A stretch of 64,000 nucleotides of DNA from Acidobacteriota bacterium (GCA_016871195.1 VFZN01000005.1:62001-126000); one strand, 5' to 3'. Shown: positions 41,647-51,084, counted from the stretch's first letter. Notes: generated from the letters alone by a model not told the origin. A program made the numbers and translations.

Positions 41647-41988
41647 CTAGCTCGAACGGCCGTAGCGATCCTCGAGACGGACCACATCGTCGGTCTCGGG
41701 GGTCGACACTTCGAACACATCGCTGTCCTCAAGCGCCGTCATCCGGTGCACGGTGGGTGGGGTGACGTGCACCGCCTCGCCTGGGCCGAGTTCCCGCTGC
41801 GTCAGCACACCGTCCACCTGCATCTCGAACAGAATCTTTCCGGCGTGCACGTAGATGGTCTCGTCTTTCCGGTTGTGATACTGGAGGCTCAGGGCCTGTC
41901 CCTTATTCACGTGAATCAGCTTTCCGACATACCGGTCTGTCTGTGCCCACCACAACTCATAGCCCCAGGGCTTGTCCACACGCTTCAT
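41647..41988 (-). CDS. Cupin-domain protein (mannose-6-phosphate isomerase C-terminal-like)
   Basis: The 113-residue protein begins MKRVDKPWGYELWWAQTDRY and has the cupin motifs LSLQYHNRKDETIYVHAGKI (metal-binding His and Glu) and PGEAVHVTPPTVHRMTALED. The PWGYE opening is shared with type II mannose-6-phosphate isomerase/mannose-1-phosphate guanylyltransferase C-termini. It may be a small sugar-phosphate isomerase or a sugar-nucleotide binding protein. It follows ptsI on the same strand after 54 bp containing a hairpin, so it may be co-transcribed with the PTS genes. Confidence 0.8.
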   Translation of the reverse strand: MKRVDKPWGYELWWAQTDRYVGKLIHVNKGQALSLQYHNRKDETIYVHAGKILFEMQVDGVLTQRELGPGEAVHVTPPTVHRMTALEDSDVFEVSTPETDDVVRLEDRYGRSS

Positions 41989-42009
41989 GACGGCTCCAAC
42001 TGACTCGGA

Positions 42010-42028
42010 CGTGCAGGTCATCTGCACG
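42010..42028. repeat. Hairpin between ptsI and the cupin gene
   Basis: CGTGCAG (42010-42016) and CTGCACG (42022-42028) are perfect seven-base arms with a five-base loop, downstream of ptsI and upstream of the cupin gene. No T-tract follows on the minus strand, so it is a weak terminator at best or an operator-like site. Confidence 0.35.
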
Positions 42029-42042
42029 CACCGTCGCGCGGA

Positions 42043-43782
42043 TCAGGCGCGACCAGGTTGCATAAGTGACGCTCGGAGAGCGTCTTCCAGATAATCGCTG
42101 ATTTCGGTGGCCGTGGCGAGGGCCAGTGCCTCGCAAGCCATCTGCCGGGCAGCCCCGGCATGCAGGCTGGCAATGGCCTCACGGGCCACGGGCATGGCAG
42201 ACGGGGCCATGCTGAACTCGCGCAGGCCCAGGCCGACCAGCAATGCCAACAGCGCAGCATCGCCCGCCATTTCGCCGCAGATCGACACCGGAATCGACCG
42301 ACGTCGTCCCGCGCGGGTGACCAGGCGCAGGAGGCGCAACAGCGCCGGATGCAGCGGCTGATACCGATCAGAGACGCGCGCGTCAATGCGATCGACGGCC
42401 ATAGTGTACTGAATGAGATCGTTGGTGCCAATGGTGAGAAAGTCGCACTCGGCCGCCATTAAGTCGGAGGCGACGGCTGCCGCAGGCACTTCGATAAGGG
42501 CCCCCGACGGCATGCGGGGCACGCCGACCTCGGCGCAGACCTCCGCGAGATGGCGACGAGCCTCGCGAATCTCGTCCACCGTGGTGACAAACGGGAACAT
42601 GACCCGCAGGTGTCCGGACGACGCCGACCGTGCCAGGGCCCGCAACTGCCGCCGGAGAACCAACGGGTGCGCCAGTCCGAGGCGGAGGCCGCGCAGTCCG
42701 CGCCCGCTGCCGTGAATACCGCGGCCGCTGGTCGACATATGGCTTTCGTCAAGGTCAAACGTGCGAATCGTCACACGCCCCGGGGCCACGGTTGCGAGCA
42801 GGCGGCTGTACGCCTCCACCTGTTCATCCTCTGAGACATCGTCGAGATGCCGTCCGGCGAGCAGGAATTCCGACCGGAAGAGGCCGACGCCGTCCGCACC
42901 AGACGCAGACGCCCGCGCGGCATCGTCAACCCGTTCGATATTGGCCTCAAGCACGACCTCAATCTGGTCTCGGGTTGTGGCACGCCGACGTGTCGAAGGC
43001 GATGCCTCCCGCGCGGACGAGACCATGGCGTCTGAGGCCGCCAGCGCTGTCGGGTGAATGGCGGGTGGTTCATCTAGGGCCGAGACCAGCACCGTTCCAG
43101 CATCACCATCAACCGTAATCCGCGTACCCGACGCAATGAGACGTGTGGCCTCGACCAGTCCGACGACCGCGGGCACGTGGAGTGCACGCGCCAGGATGGC
43201 CGTGTGGTACGTGGGGCTACCCTCCTCGACCACGCAGCCCCGAATGCGCGTCCAGTCGATTTGTGCGGCCAGCGATGCGCTGAGCCCGTCTGTGACGAGG
43301 ATGGTGGGCTCGGTGACCGCTGCCAGGGCATCGCGGAGCCCCCCTGCGTCGTGCCGAAGGACCATCTGCACCCTCGCCGCCACATCGGCCATATCGAGGC
43401 GACGCTCGCGCAGGTAGGCGTCGTCGACATCCGTGAACAGCGCAAGCACTTCCTGTGTCGCCAGGTGCAATGCCCAGGCGGCATTGCAGTACGCCTCACT
43501 GATGATCCCGTGTGCGCGCCCGGTCAGCAGCGGATCATCGAGCATCAACCGCTGGGCGTCAAACAGTGTCGCGAGATCGCGCGCAGGCCCCTTGGCCAGC
43601 CTGTGCCGCAGGACGTGCAGTTGGGCACGGGCATCGTCACAGGCCCGCTGCAGCACCTGGCGCTCGTGGTCGACGCGACTCTCGTCAATCGCATAGTGCA
43701 CGATGTCGGATGGCTGCTGGAGCACGAGTGCGACGCCGGTGACCGTGCCCCTCGACACGCCGAGTCCCTGCAGGCGGGTCAT
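42043..43782 (-). CDS. ptsI: Phosphoenolpyruvate-protein phosphotransferase (PTS enzyme I)
   Basis: The 579-residue enzyme has the EI order: HPr-binding helical region (1-145), phospho-His domain with the phosphorylated His193 in EGSPTYHTAILARALHVPAV, linker, and PEP-binding barrel (DGVGLFRSEFLLAGRHLDDV, FPFVTTVDEIREARRHLAEV, DFLTIGTNDLIQYTMAVDRI, and the acid/base Cys in VSICGEMAGDAALLALLVGL). The segment before His reads SPTYH where TSH is usual. No GAF domain is present, so this is not PtsP. It passes phosphate from PEP to HPr, whose gene overlaps it by ATGA. Confidence 0.93.
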   Translation of the reverse strand: MTRLQGLGVSRGTVTGVALVLQQPSDIVHYAIDESRVDHERQVLQRACDDARAQLHVLRHRLAKGPARDLATLFDAQRLMLDDPLLTGRAHGIISEAYCNAAWALHLATQEVLALFTDVDDAYLRERRLDMADVAARVQMVLRHDAGGLRDALAAVTEPTILVTDGLSASLAAQIDWTRIRGCVVEEGSPTYHTAILARALHVPAVVGLVEATRLIASGTRITVDGDAGTVLVSALDEPPAIHPTALAASDAMVSSAREASPSTRRRATTRDQIEVVLEANIERVDDAARASASGADGVGLFRSEFLLAGRHLDDVSEDEQVEAYSRLLATVAPGRVTIRTFDLDESHMSTSGRGIHGSGRGLRGLRLGLAHPLVLRRQLRALARSASSGHLRVMFPFVTTVDEIREARRHLAEVCAEVGVPRMPSGALIEVPAAAVASDLMAAECDFLTIGTNDLIQYTMAVDRIDARVSDRYQPLHPALLRLLRLVTRAGRRRSIPVSICGEMAGDAALLALLVGLGLREFSMAPSAMPVAREAIASLHAGAARQMACEALALATATEISDYLEDALRASLMQPGRA

Positions 43783-44048
43783 GACAGCTCTCCGAATCCG
43801 GACGACACCAGGGCTGCCAGTTCGTCGAGCGCTGTGTCGGCATCCGCACCCTCGGCCACGATGGTAATCGTGGCGCCCGAGGCGGCCGCGAGCAGCAGCA
43901 CGCCGAGAATGCTCTTTCCGTCGACCTGTCGACCGGCGCGTGCCACTGAGATGCGCGAGGAAAAGCGCGAGGCCATGTGGACGAACCTGGCTGCGGCCCT
44001 GGCATGCAAGCCGAGGGGGTTGCAGATCGTGACTGCGCGCGATGCCAT
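43779..44048 (-). CDS. ptsH: Phosphocarrier protein HPr
   Basis: The 89-residue protein reads TICNPLGLHARAAARFVHMA, with the phosphorylated His15 and Arg17, and DGKSILGVLLLAAASGATI with the regulatory Ser46. Having both sites means it can accept phosphate from enzyme I on His15 and from HPr kinase on Ser46; the kinase gene is nearby. It may relay phosphate to the EIIA encoded just upstream. Its stop overlaps the ptsI start by ATGA. Confidence 0.95.
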   Translation of the reverse strand: MASRAVTICNPLGLHARAAARFVHMASRFSSRISVARAGRQVDGKSILGVLLLAAASGATITIVAEGADADTALDELAALVSSGFGELS

Positions 44049-44060
44049 GACGGAAGCAGC

Positions 44061-44486
44061 CTAGCGGGGCTCGGAGGCGACCGGTGGCGTCTGCAGCAGT
44101 TCCGTCGCCACCCAGATGGCGTGGCGGCCATGGTCGGCCAGCAGGCGGGCAGCCGCCGCGAGTGTCCCCCCTGGGGGCAGCTGTGCCGCCTTGATCAGCA
44201 TCGCCAGGTTGACACCAGTAACGACCTCGACCTGTCCCGTGCTGAGAAACGTCATGGCGAGGTTGCTCGGCGTCCCGCCGAACATGTCCGTCAGGATGAC
44301 GACCCCGCCGTTGACGGATCGCACGCGGTCAATGGCTTCCGCAATCGCCCGGCGGGCCACATCGACGTCGTCATGCCAGCCAATCGAGACACCGGTGATG
44401 TGCGGCAGGTCGCCCACGATGGTCTCGGCAGCCGTGACGAGCTCAATCGCCAGCTGCCCATGCGTCACCACGACAATGCCCGTCAT
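44061..44486 (-). CDS. PTS EIIA component, mannose family
   Basis: The 141-residue protein has the mannose-family EIIA fold: MTGIVVVTHGQLAIELVTAA with the active His9, GGVVILTDMFGGTPSNLAMT, and VVTGVNLAMLIKAAQLPPGG. A linker and IIB domain, as in ManX, are lacking. With no IIB, IIC or IID gene in the window it probably serves regulation, taking phosphate from HPr. The start overlaps the rapZ end by ATGA. Confidence 0.92.
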   Translation of the reverse strand: MTGIVVVTHGQLAIELVTAAETIVGDLPHITGVSIGWHDDVDVARRAIAEAIDRVRSVNGGVVILTDMFGGTPSNLAMTFLSTGQVEVVTGVNLAMLIKAAQLPPGGTLAAAARLLADHGRHAIWVATELLQTPPVASEPR

Positions 44487-45367
44487 GCCTGTCGCTCCAG
44501 CTCGCGGTGCTTGACCTGCAGCGTCACTCCGCGGCGCTTGCCGAAGCGGGTACGGAGCGTCTCGGCCATGTACACCGAGCGATGCCGGCCGCCGGTGCAG
44601 CCCACCGCCACCGTCAGATACGCCTTGCCTTCCGAGACATATTGCGGAATCAGGAACTGTAGCAGGGACGCCAGCCGCTTGACGGTCTGCTGCGTCCTGG
44701 GTTGTGCGCGCATAAAGTACTTCACCGCACGGTCACGGCCGGTCTGGGGACGCAGGCGGGCATCCCAGTGGGGATTTTTGAGAAACCGCACATCAAAGAC
44801 CAGATCCGCCTCGGTGGGCACCCCATAGTGGAAGCCGAAGCTGAGGAACGTTACCACCAGAGGCTGGGCCTGTGGACGGCCCGACACCAGGTCGAGGACG
44901 CGGGCCCGTAGTTCATGGACGTTCAGCGTGGTGGTGTCGATGATGTGGTCGGCCGAAGCCCTGATGCCCTGAAGCGACGCGCGCTCCTCGGCCAGCCCCT
45001 CGGTCATCGGTCGCTGCAGGGACAGCGGATGCGGCCGTCTGGTCTCGGAAAACCGGCGGACCAGCTCGTCGTGGCTGGCTTCCAGAAAGAGTACCGTGGG
45101 GCGCCACGCCGGTTCCTGGCGCAGCTGCTGCAACTGTTCCGGAAAATCCGCCGTAAATCGCGGTTCGCGCATGTCGACCACCACGGCCACGCGCAGCCCT
45201 TGGGCGTCACGCTCGCGCGCAAAGTCTGCCATGCCTGGAAGCATCGATACTGGCAGGTTGTCGACGCAGTAATAACCCTGATCTTCGAGGGCATGGATGG
45301 CATTCGACTTCCCTGCCCCAGACAGGCCGGTGAGGATGACGAACCGAGAGTGTCGTACGCGTATCAC
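44483..45367 (-). CDS. rapZ: RapZ-family nucleotide-binding protein (RNase adapter family)
   Basis: The 294-residue protein starts at a GTG overlapping the hprK stop (GTGA). Walker A GLSGAGKS (residues 14-21) sits in FVILTGLSGAGKSNAIHALE, followed by DQGYYCVDNLPVSMLPGMAD. The C-terminal domain has FLSFGFHYGVPTEADLVFDV, RFLKNPHWDARLRPQTGRD and VAVGCTGGRHRSVYMAETL, all family hallmarks. In E. coli RapZ controls glucosamine-6-phosphate synthase via GlmY/GlmZ RNAs; in other bacteria the role differs. Its place between hprK and EIIA in an rpoN/PTS cluster is conserved widely. Confidence 0.93.
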   Translation of the reverse strand: MIRVRHSRFVILTGLSGAGKSNAIHALEDQGYYCVDNLPVSMLPGMADFARERDAQGLRVAVVVDMREPRFTADFPEQLQQLRQEPAWRPTVLFLEASHDELVRRFSETRRPHPLSLQRPMTEGLAEERASLQGIRASADHIIDTTTLNVHELRARVLDLVSGRPQAQPLVVTFLSFGFHYGVPTEADLVFDVRFLKNPHWDARLRPQTGRDRAVKYFMRAQPRTQQTVKRLASLLQFLIPQYVSEGKAYLTVAVGCTGGRHRSVYMAETLRTRFGKRRGVTLQVKHRELERQA

Positions 45368-46371
45368 ACAGACACCTCGCATGCTTCATCCTCGTCGTGG
45401 CCGTCACGGTCATCAATACCGTCGCCCCTGGACAGGCGAGCTTCGAGGGAGGCGGCTAGCTGCCGGGCTGCATGAATGCCACGGTTCCGAAGCAGCTGGT
45501 TACGAGCCGCGACCTCGACCAGCGTGGCCAAATTACGCCCGGGCGCCACGGGCATGCGAATCAGCGGAATGCGCACACCGAGAATGTCGTGTGTAATCTC
45601 ATCGAGTCCGAGGCGATCATATTCATGGGTCGGGTCCCAGCGTTCGAGCTGCACCGTCAGTTCGATGCGCTTCGACACCCGCGTGGCCGCGACACCAAAC
45701 AGGTCGCGGATGTTGATGAGCCCGAGTCCGCGTACTTCCATGTGGTTGCGTGTGAGCGGCGGGCAGCTTCCCAGCAGCGTCATGTCCTCGCGGCGACGGA
45801 TCTCCACAGTGTCATCGGCGACCAGTCGGTGGCCGCGGCCCACCAGGTCGAGGGCACATTCGCTCTTGCCGATGCCGCTCTCCCCCAGCATCAGCACCCC
45901 GAGTCCCAGAATCTCGAGTAGCACACCATGCACCATCTCGCGCTCGGCGAGGCGGTCGCCGAGCAGCGCCGAGATGCGGCTGATCGCGACGGCCGTCCCT
46001 GCGGGCGTGAACAGCAGCGGCAGCCCTGCGGCGTTGGCTTCGTCGATCAGACCGTCAGGCACGCTCCCGCCGCCGCCAACGAGCACGCACGGAATCTCGG
46101 CCGCAAAGCACTGAGCAAGCGCCACCCGGCGCCGATCGACGGGCAGCGACTCGAGATACTGCAGTTCGCTCTCACCATAAATGAGCACACGTCCGGGCTG
46201 CAGATATGAATGGAAACCCGCCAGCGCGAGGCCCGTCTTCTGGATGGACGGGCTGGTGATGGGGCGGTCCAGCCCCGCGGCCCCCGCGATGAGTTCGAGC
46301 GACAGGTCGATGTGCTCGGGATGCGCAGCCAGCAGGCCCCTGACACTGAAGTGCGGCGCTCGGGCAGTCAC
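45364..46371 (-). CDS. hprK: HPr kinase/phosphorylase
   Basis: The 335-residue enzyme starts at a GTG two bases after the rpoN stop codon. The N-terminal domain (SVRGLLAAHPEHIDLSLELI, ITSPSIQKTGLALAGFHSYL, RVLIYGESELQYLESL) precedes the catalytic domain with Walker A GESGIGKS (about 160-167), HRLVADDTVEIRRREDMTL and the HPrK signature MEVRGLGLINIRDLFGVAAT. It phosphorylates and dephosphorylates Ser46 of HPr according to metabolic state. The tail is rich in Asp/Glu. Confidence 0.95.
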   Translation of the reverse strand: MTARAPHFSVRGLLAAHPEHIDLSLELIAGAAGLDRPITSPSIQKTGLALAGFHSYLQPGRVLIYGESELQYLESLPVDRRRVALAQCFAAEIPCVLVGGGGSVPDGLIDEANAAGLPLLFTPAGTAVAISRISALLGDRLAEREMVHGVLLEILGLGVLMLGESGIGKSECALDLVGRGHRLVADDTVEIRRREDMTLLGSCPPLTRNHMEVRGLGLINIRDLFGVAATRVSKRIELTVQLERWDPTHEYDRLGLDEITHDILGVRIPLIRMPVAPGRNLATLVEVAARNQLLRNRGIHAARQLAASLEARLSRGDGIDDRDGHDEDEACEVSV

Positions 46372-46373
46372 GG

Positions 46374-47810
46374 CTAGAACAGCCCCTTGCGCTGGGTCGA
46401 GGTCGGAATCCTGAGTTCCTCGCGATACTTGGCCACGGTACGTCGCGCCAACATGAGCCCCTGAGCCTGCAGCAGTGAGACGATCTGGGCGTCGCTGAGC
46501 GGTCGCCGCCGATCTTCACCCTCGATGATCTTACGGATACGGTTCTTGATGCTGACTGACGACACGGCATCGCCGTCGGTGCTGCTGATGCCGCTGTGGA
46601 AAAAGTACTTCATTTCGAACACACCCCGCGGCGTGTGGATGTACTTATTGGTGACCACCCGGCTCACGGTCGACTCGTGCATGCCGATGTCACTGGCGAC
46701 ATCACGCAGCACCAGCGGGCGCAGATGTTCGACGCCGTGCTCAAGAAAATCGCGCTGGAACCGCGCAATGCTGGTGGCGACCTTGTGAATGGTGCGCTGT
46801 CGCTGGTCCACCGACTTGAGCAGCCACAGCGCCGAGCGGAACTTATCTTTCACGTAGGCCCGGGTCTCGTCATTGGTCTCGCCCGACGACTTGTCGAGCA
46901 GCCGACGATACGTCGGACTGATGCGCAGGTGTGGCAGCCCTTCATCATTGAGCACAACGACAAATTCGTGTTCGACCTTGGTGATGTACACGTCAGGAAT
47001 GACGTAGTGCGACGGCTGCGGGTTGAAGCGGCTGCCCGGCTTGGGATCGAGCCGCTGAATAATCTCGATGTGCGGCTTGAGCGCGTCAACGGTTGTGCCC
47101 ATGCGCCGCGCAATCTCTGGCACCTGGTGATTCTGCAGCAGCCGCAGGTGCATGGCGACAATTTCCTCGACCGGCGTGCTCTCGAGCTTGAGCTGCCGCA
47201 GCTGCAGCCTGAGGCACTCCTCCAGGTCGCGCGCCGCAATGCCGACCGGGTCAAAGCCCTGCACAAATCTCAGGACAGCCTCAACGTCTGCTGTGGGCCA
47301 CGGCCCCATGGCAGCCAGTTCCTCGACCGACGCTACCAGGTAACCATCGTCATTAAGGTTCCCGATGATCGCCTCTCCGATGTCGCGCTGACGATCGGTG
47401 TCCGCTTGCATCGACAGCTGCCACTGCAGGTGGTCGGTCAGCGATGGCGTCGTCGACAAGGTGTTCTCGATGGGCGGCAGTTCGCGCACCTCCATCGGCA
47501 CACGCGAGCGATAACCGTCATCCAAGTAGTCGCCGAAGAAATATTCATAGTCGGCGTCGTTCCAAGTGTCATCCTTCTGTTCGGATGGGGTTGCCTCGGG
47601 CTCTTCGCGGTCGGCGGCGGTCTGCGCGTCGGTCGCACGCAGTTCATCCGCAGGCGTCTCTTCGAGCAGCGGATTTTCGACGACCTCCTGGGTCAGCAGG
47701 TCGGCCAGTTCGAGCGTCGACATCGGCAGCAGCTTGATGGCCTGCTGCAGCGAAGGCGTGAGAACGAGCTTCTGGGAGAGCCGGACCTGCAGTCGCTGGG
47801 TGATGGCCAT
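46374..47810 (-). CDS. rpoN: RNA polymerase sigma-54 factor
   Basis: The 478-residue protein has the activator-interacting region I (RLQVRLSQKLVLTPSLQQAI, LPMSTLELADLLTQEVVENP), an acidic region II, the core-binding domain (GFDPVGIAARDLEECLRLQL), the HTH (LRPLVLRDVASDIGMHESTV, RVVTNKYIHTPRGVFEMKYF) and the C-terminal RpoN box ARRTVAKYREEL (455-466) that reads the -24 element. It needs enhancer-binding ATPases, none of which is in the window. It follows lptB by 18 bp. Confidence 0.96.
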   Translation of the reverse strand: MAITQRLQVRLSQKLVLTPSLQQAIKLLPMSTLELADLLTQEVVENPLLEETPADELRATDAQTAADREEPEATPSEQKDDTWNDADYEYFFGDYLDDGYRSRVPMEVRELPPIENTLSTTPSLTDHLQWQLSMQADTDRQRDIGEAIIGNLNDDGYLVASVEELAAMGPWPTADVEAVLRFVQGFDPVGIAARDLEECLRLQLRQLKLESTPVEEIVAMHLRLLQNHQVPEIARRMGTTVDALKPHIEIIQRLDPKPGSRFNPQPSHYVIPDVYITKVEHEFVVVLNDEGLPHLRISPTYRRLLDKSSGETNDETRAYVKDKFRSALWLLKSVDQRQRTIHKVATSIARFQRDFLEHGVEHLRPLVLRDVASDIGMHESTVSRVVTNKYIHTPRGVFEMKYFFHSGISSTDGDAVSSVSIKNRIRKIIEGEDRRRPLSDAQIVSLLQAQGLMLARRTVAKYREELRIPTSTQRKGLF

Positions 47811-47828
47811 GTCAGGACTCGTCGCAGG

Positions 47829-48554
47829 CTAGTCGAGCCGGAAATCTGCGCCCAGATAAATGCGGCGCACGTCCTCGTCAGCCGCCAGTGACTGCGGCGT
47901 GCCGTCGCGGAAAATGGCGCCGTCGGTCACGATATACGCCCGGTCGGTAATGCTGAGCGTTTCCCTGACATTATGGTCGGTGATGAGCACCCCGATGCCG
48001 CGGGTCTTGAGGTGTCCGATAATGTGCTGAATCTCGGTCACCGCGATGGGATCGATGCCGGCAAAGGGCTCGTCCAGCAGGATGAACCGCGGTGACATCA
48101 CAAGGGCCCGGGTAATTTCTGCGCGGCGCCGCTCACCGCCTGACAGCGTATACGCGGCCGACCGGGCCACCTGGGTAAGCCCGAGTTCGTGTAGCAGTTC
48201 GTCCGCCCGTTGACGGCGATCGGCGCGAGACAGCGGCAGTGTTTCGAGAATCGCCAGGATGTTCTGTTCGACCGTCAGCCCCCGGAAGATGGACGGTTCC
48301 TGCGGCAGATACCCAATGCCCTTCCCTGCCCGCACATACATCGGGGCGTCGGTGATGTCGACGCCGTCCAGCAGCACGGCTCCCGAGTCGGGCGGTGTAA
48401 GTCCCACGGCCATGTAGAACGTCGTGGTCTTGCCTGCGCCGTTCGGGCCCAGTAGCCCCACGACTTCTCCAGCCCGGACGTTGAGACTGACGTCGCGCAC
48501 CACCGTGCGGCCGCCATACGACTTGACCAGGTGTTCCGTTTGGAGGGTGGACAT
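47829..48554 (-). CDS. lptB: Lipopolysaccharide export ATPase LptB
   Basis: The 241-residue ABC ATPase starts at an ATG overlapping the LptC-LptA stop (TGATG). Motifs: Walker [10 protein letters not shown] near 38, Q-loop [20 protein letters not shown], signature [20 protein letters not shown], Walker [21 protein letters not shown] and H-loop [20 protein letters not shown]. This is the LptB pattern exactly. Together with fused LptFG and LptC-LptA it would complete the inner-membrane LPS extractor. Confidence 0.95.
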   Translation of the reverse strand: MSTLQTEHLVKSYGGRTVVRDVSLNVRAGEVVGLLGPNGAGKTTTFYMAVGLTPPDSGAVLLDGVDITDAPMYVRAGKGIGYLPQEPSIFRGLTVEQNILAILETLPLSRADRRQRADELLHELGLTQVARSAAYTLSGGERRRAEITRALVMSPRFILLDEPFAGIDPIAVTEIQHIIGHLKTRGIGVLITDHNVRETLSITDRAYIVTDGAIFRDGTPQSLAADEDVRRIYLGADFRLD

Positions 48555-50665
48555 CAGAATGGCGCAGTGCCGGGGCACTTGCCCCCGCGGGTCTCGGTGC
48601 GAGATTGCTCGTTGCCGTCGACGATGACTCTATCGGACGACCGGAAGAACGTCAAAGTGCGCCCGGATGACTCGTTGCAGGCGTCGACGAATCGGCCCGG
48701 GGTGCCCGTAATCTCGTAGCGGGCCTCAGCGGGCCGGTAGACCAGTCGGCTACCGGTGGCCTTCCGCACGCCCAGCAGCACCTGCACGGTCCCCTGAGCG
48801 TCGAGCTGTTGCAGCTCGTTGCTGGTCTTCGCCAGCAGCAGCTCGATACGGGACGCCTGCAGGTCGCCGGCGTCGCTATTGAACTGGGCACGTGTCTCGT
48901 AGAGCGCCCGCCGTGAGTCATCGGTGTATCGGAACGAATCGGCTCGGCCCAGTGTGGGCTTACCCGCCGTTCCGTCGGTGGTGATAATGCCCAGGGACGT
49001 GGTCGCCCCACCCACAGCAGACAGGTCGCCCCTGGCCTCGTCGAGCGTGATGGTGTCGGCCTGAATGACAGTCGCCCCCTGCAACATGCGGGCGGCCCCC
49101 TTGAATACCGTCGTGCGCGCAGTTTCGTCGTACGCCACGTCAGCGGCCAGCACGTTGACGACGTCCCCGTCGGTCAGCAACCCTGGGCGCTTCCCTGCCG
49201 ACTGACGGCCGCGACTCGGCTGCAAGGTGCTGCGCACCCGCCCGGTGGCTGTCATTTTTCTGGGCGAGAGGGTCATGTCGATGGCGTCGGCGTCGATGCG
49301 CAGCGTGTCGTCGCTGACGCTGGGCGAGGTCCCGCCGGTTGCCCCTCGCAGCGTGAGCGTTCCCGCCACCAGGCCGTATGTCGCGTCGGCACTCTGCGCG
49401 CGCAGCGCCCCGTCCTCGAACAGGAAGCCGCCCGAGAACCGGCCCTCTTGGAGCGACTGGCCCGATGTGTCGAGCGTCGCGTCCAGCGTTCGGGCGCGTG
49501 CAACCCGGGGACCGCGCCCCTGGGTGGCGGCCTCGAGGAACTCCACGGCGTCCTGGAAGCGCATGGTGTTGAGTCCCATCCCCGGCGCCCCCGACCCGGT
49601 GAGCTTCCCGGCCCGAATGGCCCGGGACGGCGAGCCGCTCCCGGCCGGAAGGCGCACCGCCACACGGTTATTCGCGGTGAGCGCGGCGATTCCGCCATCG
49701 GCACCCATCTGCACCTCGATGCTGCTCCCAGACAGCAACTGGCCCCGTGTGTAATCGGCCGACTCCAATTCGATCGAGGCCTCGCCGACCAGCGTTGCCA
49801 CCTGCAGGGTACGACCGTCGTCGCCATAGGTCAGGTTGATGTCGGTGGCCTGCATGCTCCGCAGGGCGCCCATCCCGATGCCGCCGGCGATGCGGGCGTG
49901 GCCTCGCAACTCGATGATGTGGGGCTCGTCTCGCTCGGGTAGCAGGTACACGGTCGCCTCATCGGCTTCGATGGTCTGCCCCTCCCGCTCCATCCTGACC
50001 GTGCGCTCGAAGCGGAAGTAGCGTTCGGTCCGCGCAAGCCCCGCAGACCCGGCGGCCACATCCAGCGCCGGCCCTGCATCATCGTCGCCGTCGAGGCGGA
50101 CCAGCGCCTGATCAAGCAGCCACACCGTGTTCCGGCGCTCGTCAAAGGTGAATCCGATGCCGGCCCCTGACATGCGGTTCCGCTGGAATTCGACCGGCCC
50201 TGGGGCCTGCACGATCCGCTGCGCCTCGGAAAAAGACGCGCGGTCGGCTGTTGCCGTCAGGCCGTCACTGGCCGTCATCCTGACGGCTCCCGACAGCTCG
50301 TAGCTGGCACGCTGGGCGCCCAGTCGCGCTTCTGCCGCGGTGACATCGAAGGCCCGTCCGCCCCTGCTGGCCACGTGAATCTTCACCTCGCGCAAGGCGG
50401 TCTGGCCATCATCGTAGGCGACCTGACTGGCACACTCGACCCTGACATCACGGGTGCTGCCCTTCAGTTGTAAGGCATCGCACCCCAGCGTCTCGATCAC
50501 GGCTCTGGGGTCAATGCGATCGAGACCCGGAGGGGCCAGACGCACGTCCCTCGGCCGCAGCCCGTACGCGATGGCGCCGGCCAGACCAATGGCGAAGAGG
50601 AGAACCAGCATCCGGAGGGTTCGACGTGACACCACCCGATTGTACCAGCCTGCCGGAGTAATCAC
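48554..50665 (-). CDS. Fused LptC-LptA-like lipopolysaccharide transport protein (OstA repeats)
   Basis: This 703-residue protein starts at GTG 50665, which overlaps the previous stop (GTGA) and has GAGGG seven bases upstream. An N-terminal membrane helix ([20 protein letters not shown]) anchors a long beta-jellyroll region, as in LptC, and several OstA/LptA-type units follow: [121 protein letters not shown]. coli LptC (191) and LptA (185) are separate proteins. One chain could form the whole periplasmic bridge. Confidence 0.88.
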   Translation of the reverse strand: MITPAGWYNRVVSRRTLRMLVLLFAIGLAGAIAYGLRPRDVRLAPPGLDRIDPRAVIETLGCDALQLKGSTRDVRVECASQVAYDDGQTALREVKIHVASRGGRAFDVTAAEARLGAQRASYELSGAVRMTASDGLTATADRASFSEAQRIVQAPGPVEFQRNRMSGAGIGFTFDERRNTVWLLDQALVRLDGDDDAGPALDVAAGSAGLARTERYFRFERTVRMEREGQTIEADEATVYLLPERDEPHIIELRGHARIAGGIGMGALRSMQATDINLTYGDDGRTLQVATLVGEASIELESADYTRGQLLSGSSIEVQMGADGGIAALTANNRVAVRLPAGSGSPSRAIRAGKLTGSGAPGMGLNTMRFQDAVEFLEAATQGRGPRVARARTLDATLDTSGQSLQEGRFSGGFLFEDGALRAQSADATYGLVAGTLTLRGATGGTSPSVSDDTLRIDADAIDMTLSPRKMTATGRVRSTLQPSRGRQSAGKRPGLLTDGDVVNVLAADVAYDETARTTVFKGAARMLQGATVIQADTITLDEARGDLSAVGGATTSLGIITTDGTAGKPTLGRADSFRYTDDSRRALYETRAQFNSDAGDLQASRIELLLAKTSNELQQLDAQGTVQVLLGVRKATGSRLVYRPAEARYEITGTPGRFVDACNESSGRTLTFFRSSDRVIVDGNEQSRTETRGGKCPGTAPF

Positions 50666-51084
50666 GGTAGTCCCTCGCCGAGCAAGGCGGAGTCGTCGGG
50701 ACGTCTGACATGGCGATGCTCAAGACGATACCAGCCGAAGTTGAGGAGCAGGCCTACGTGATAGGGACTGGCCACGACACAGTGCCGCACGTGGTCGACG
50801 TCCGGGTCGCACAGCGATGCAGCGGCCCTGACCTCGACCAGGACTTCGTCGAAACAGAGGAAGGCGAAGCGACCGCACCCGCGAAGCGCCTGTCCCTTGT
50901 AGTAGACGGCGTATGCGACGTCGCGCTCGAATGGAATCGCTCTGCGCAACAATTCCGTAGCCAGAGCTTCCCGGTAGAACTGGTCAGGGAACGCCGGGCC
51001 GAGCGTGCGACGCACTTCCATCGCGGCACCGACGATGACGAATGTTCGGCGGTCGTGACCGCCGTGAATAGATGCGAGCGACAT
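50662..51084 (-). CDS. GxxExxY-family protein, degenerate nuclease-like motif
   Basis: A 140-residue protein (ATG 51084; a GTG at 51090 is possible). The family hallmarks are recognisable: GAAMEVRRTLGPAFPDQFYR, ALATELLRRAIPFERDVAYA, VYYKGQALRGCG, CFDEVLVEVRAAASL and HVGLLLNFGWYRLEHRHV. GxxExxY proteins resemble PD-(D/E)xK nucleases. Here the GFLExxY core reads AFPDQFY, the usual Asp before the 'VIVELKA' strand is not Asp, and ExK is replaced by EVR, so catalysis is doubtful. The stop overlaps the LptC-LptA start by GTGA. The 124-bp gap upstream (51085-51208) shows no feature. Confidence 0.75.
   Translation of the reverse strand: MSLASIHGGHDRRTFVIVGAAMEVRRTLGPAFPDQFYREALATELLRRAIPFERDVAYAVYYKGQALRGCGRFAFLCFDEVLVEVRAAASLCDPDVDHVRHCVVASPYHVGLLLNFGWYRLEHRHVRRPDDSALLGEGLP

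Noticed and set aside
46596-47891. A 431-codon plus-strand frame opposite rpoN
   Set aside because: It is the antisense shadow of a complete sigma-54 gene and shows no recognisable domain.
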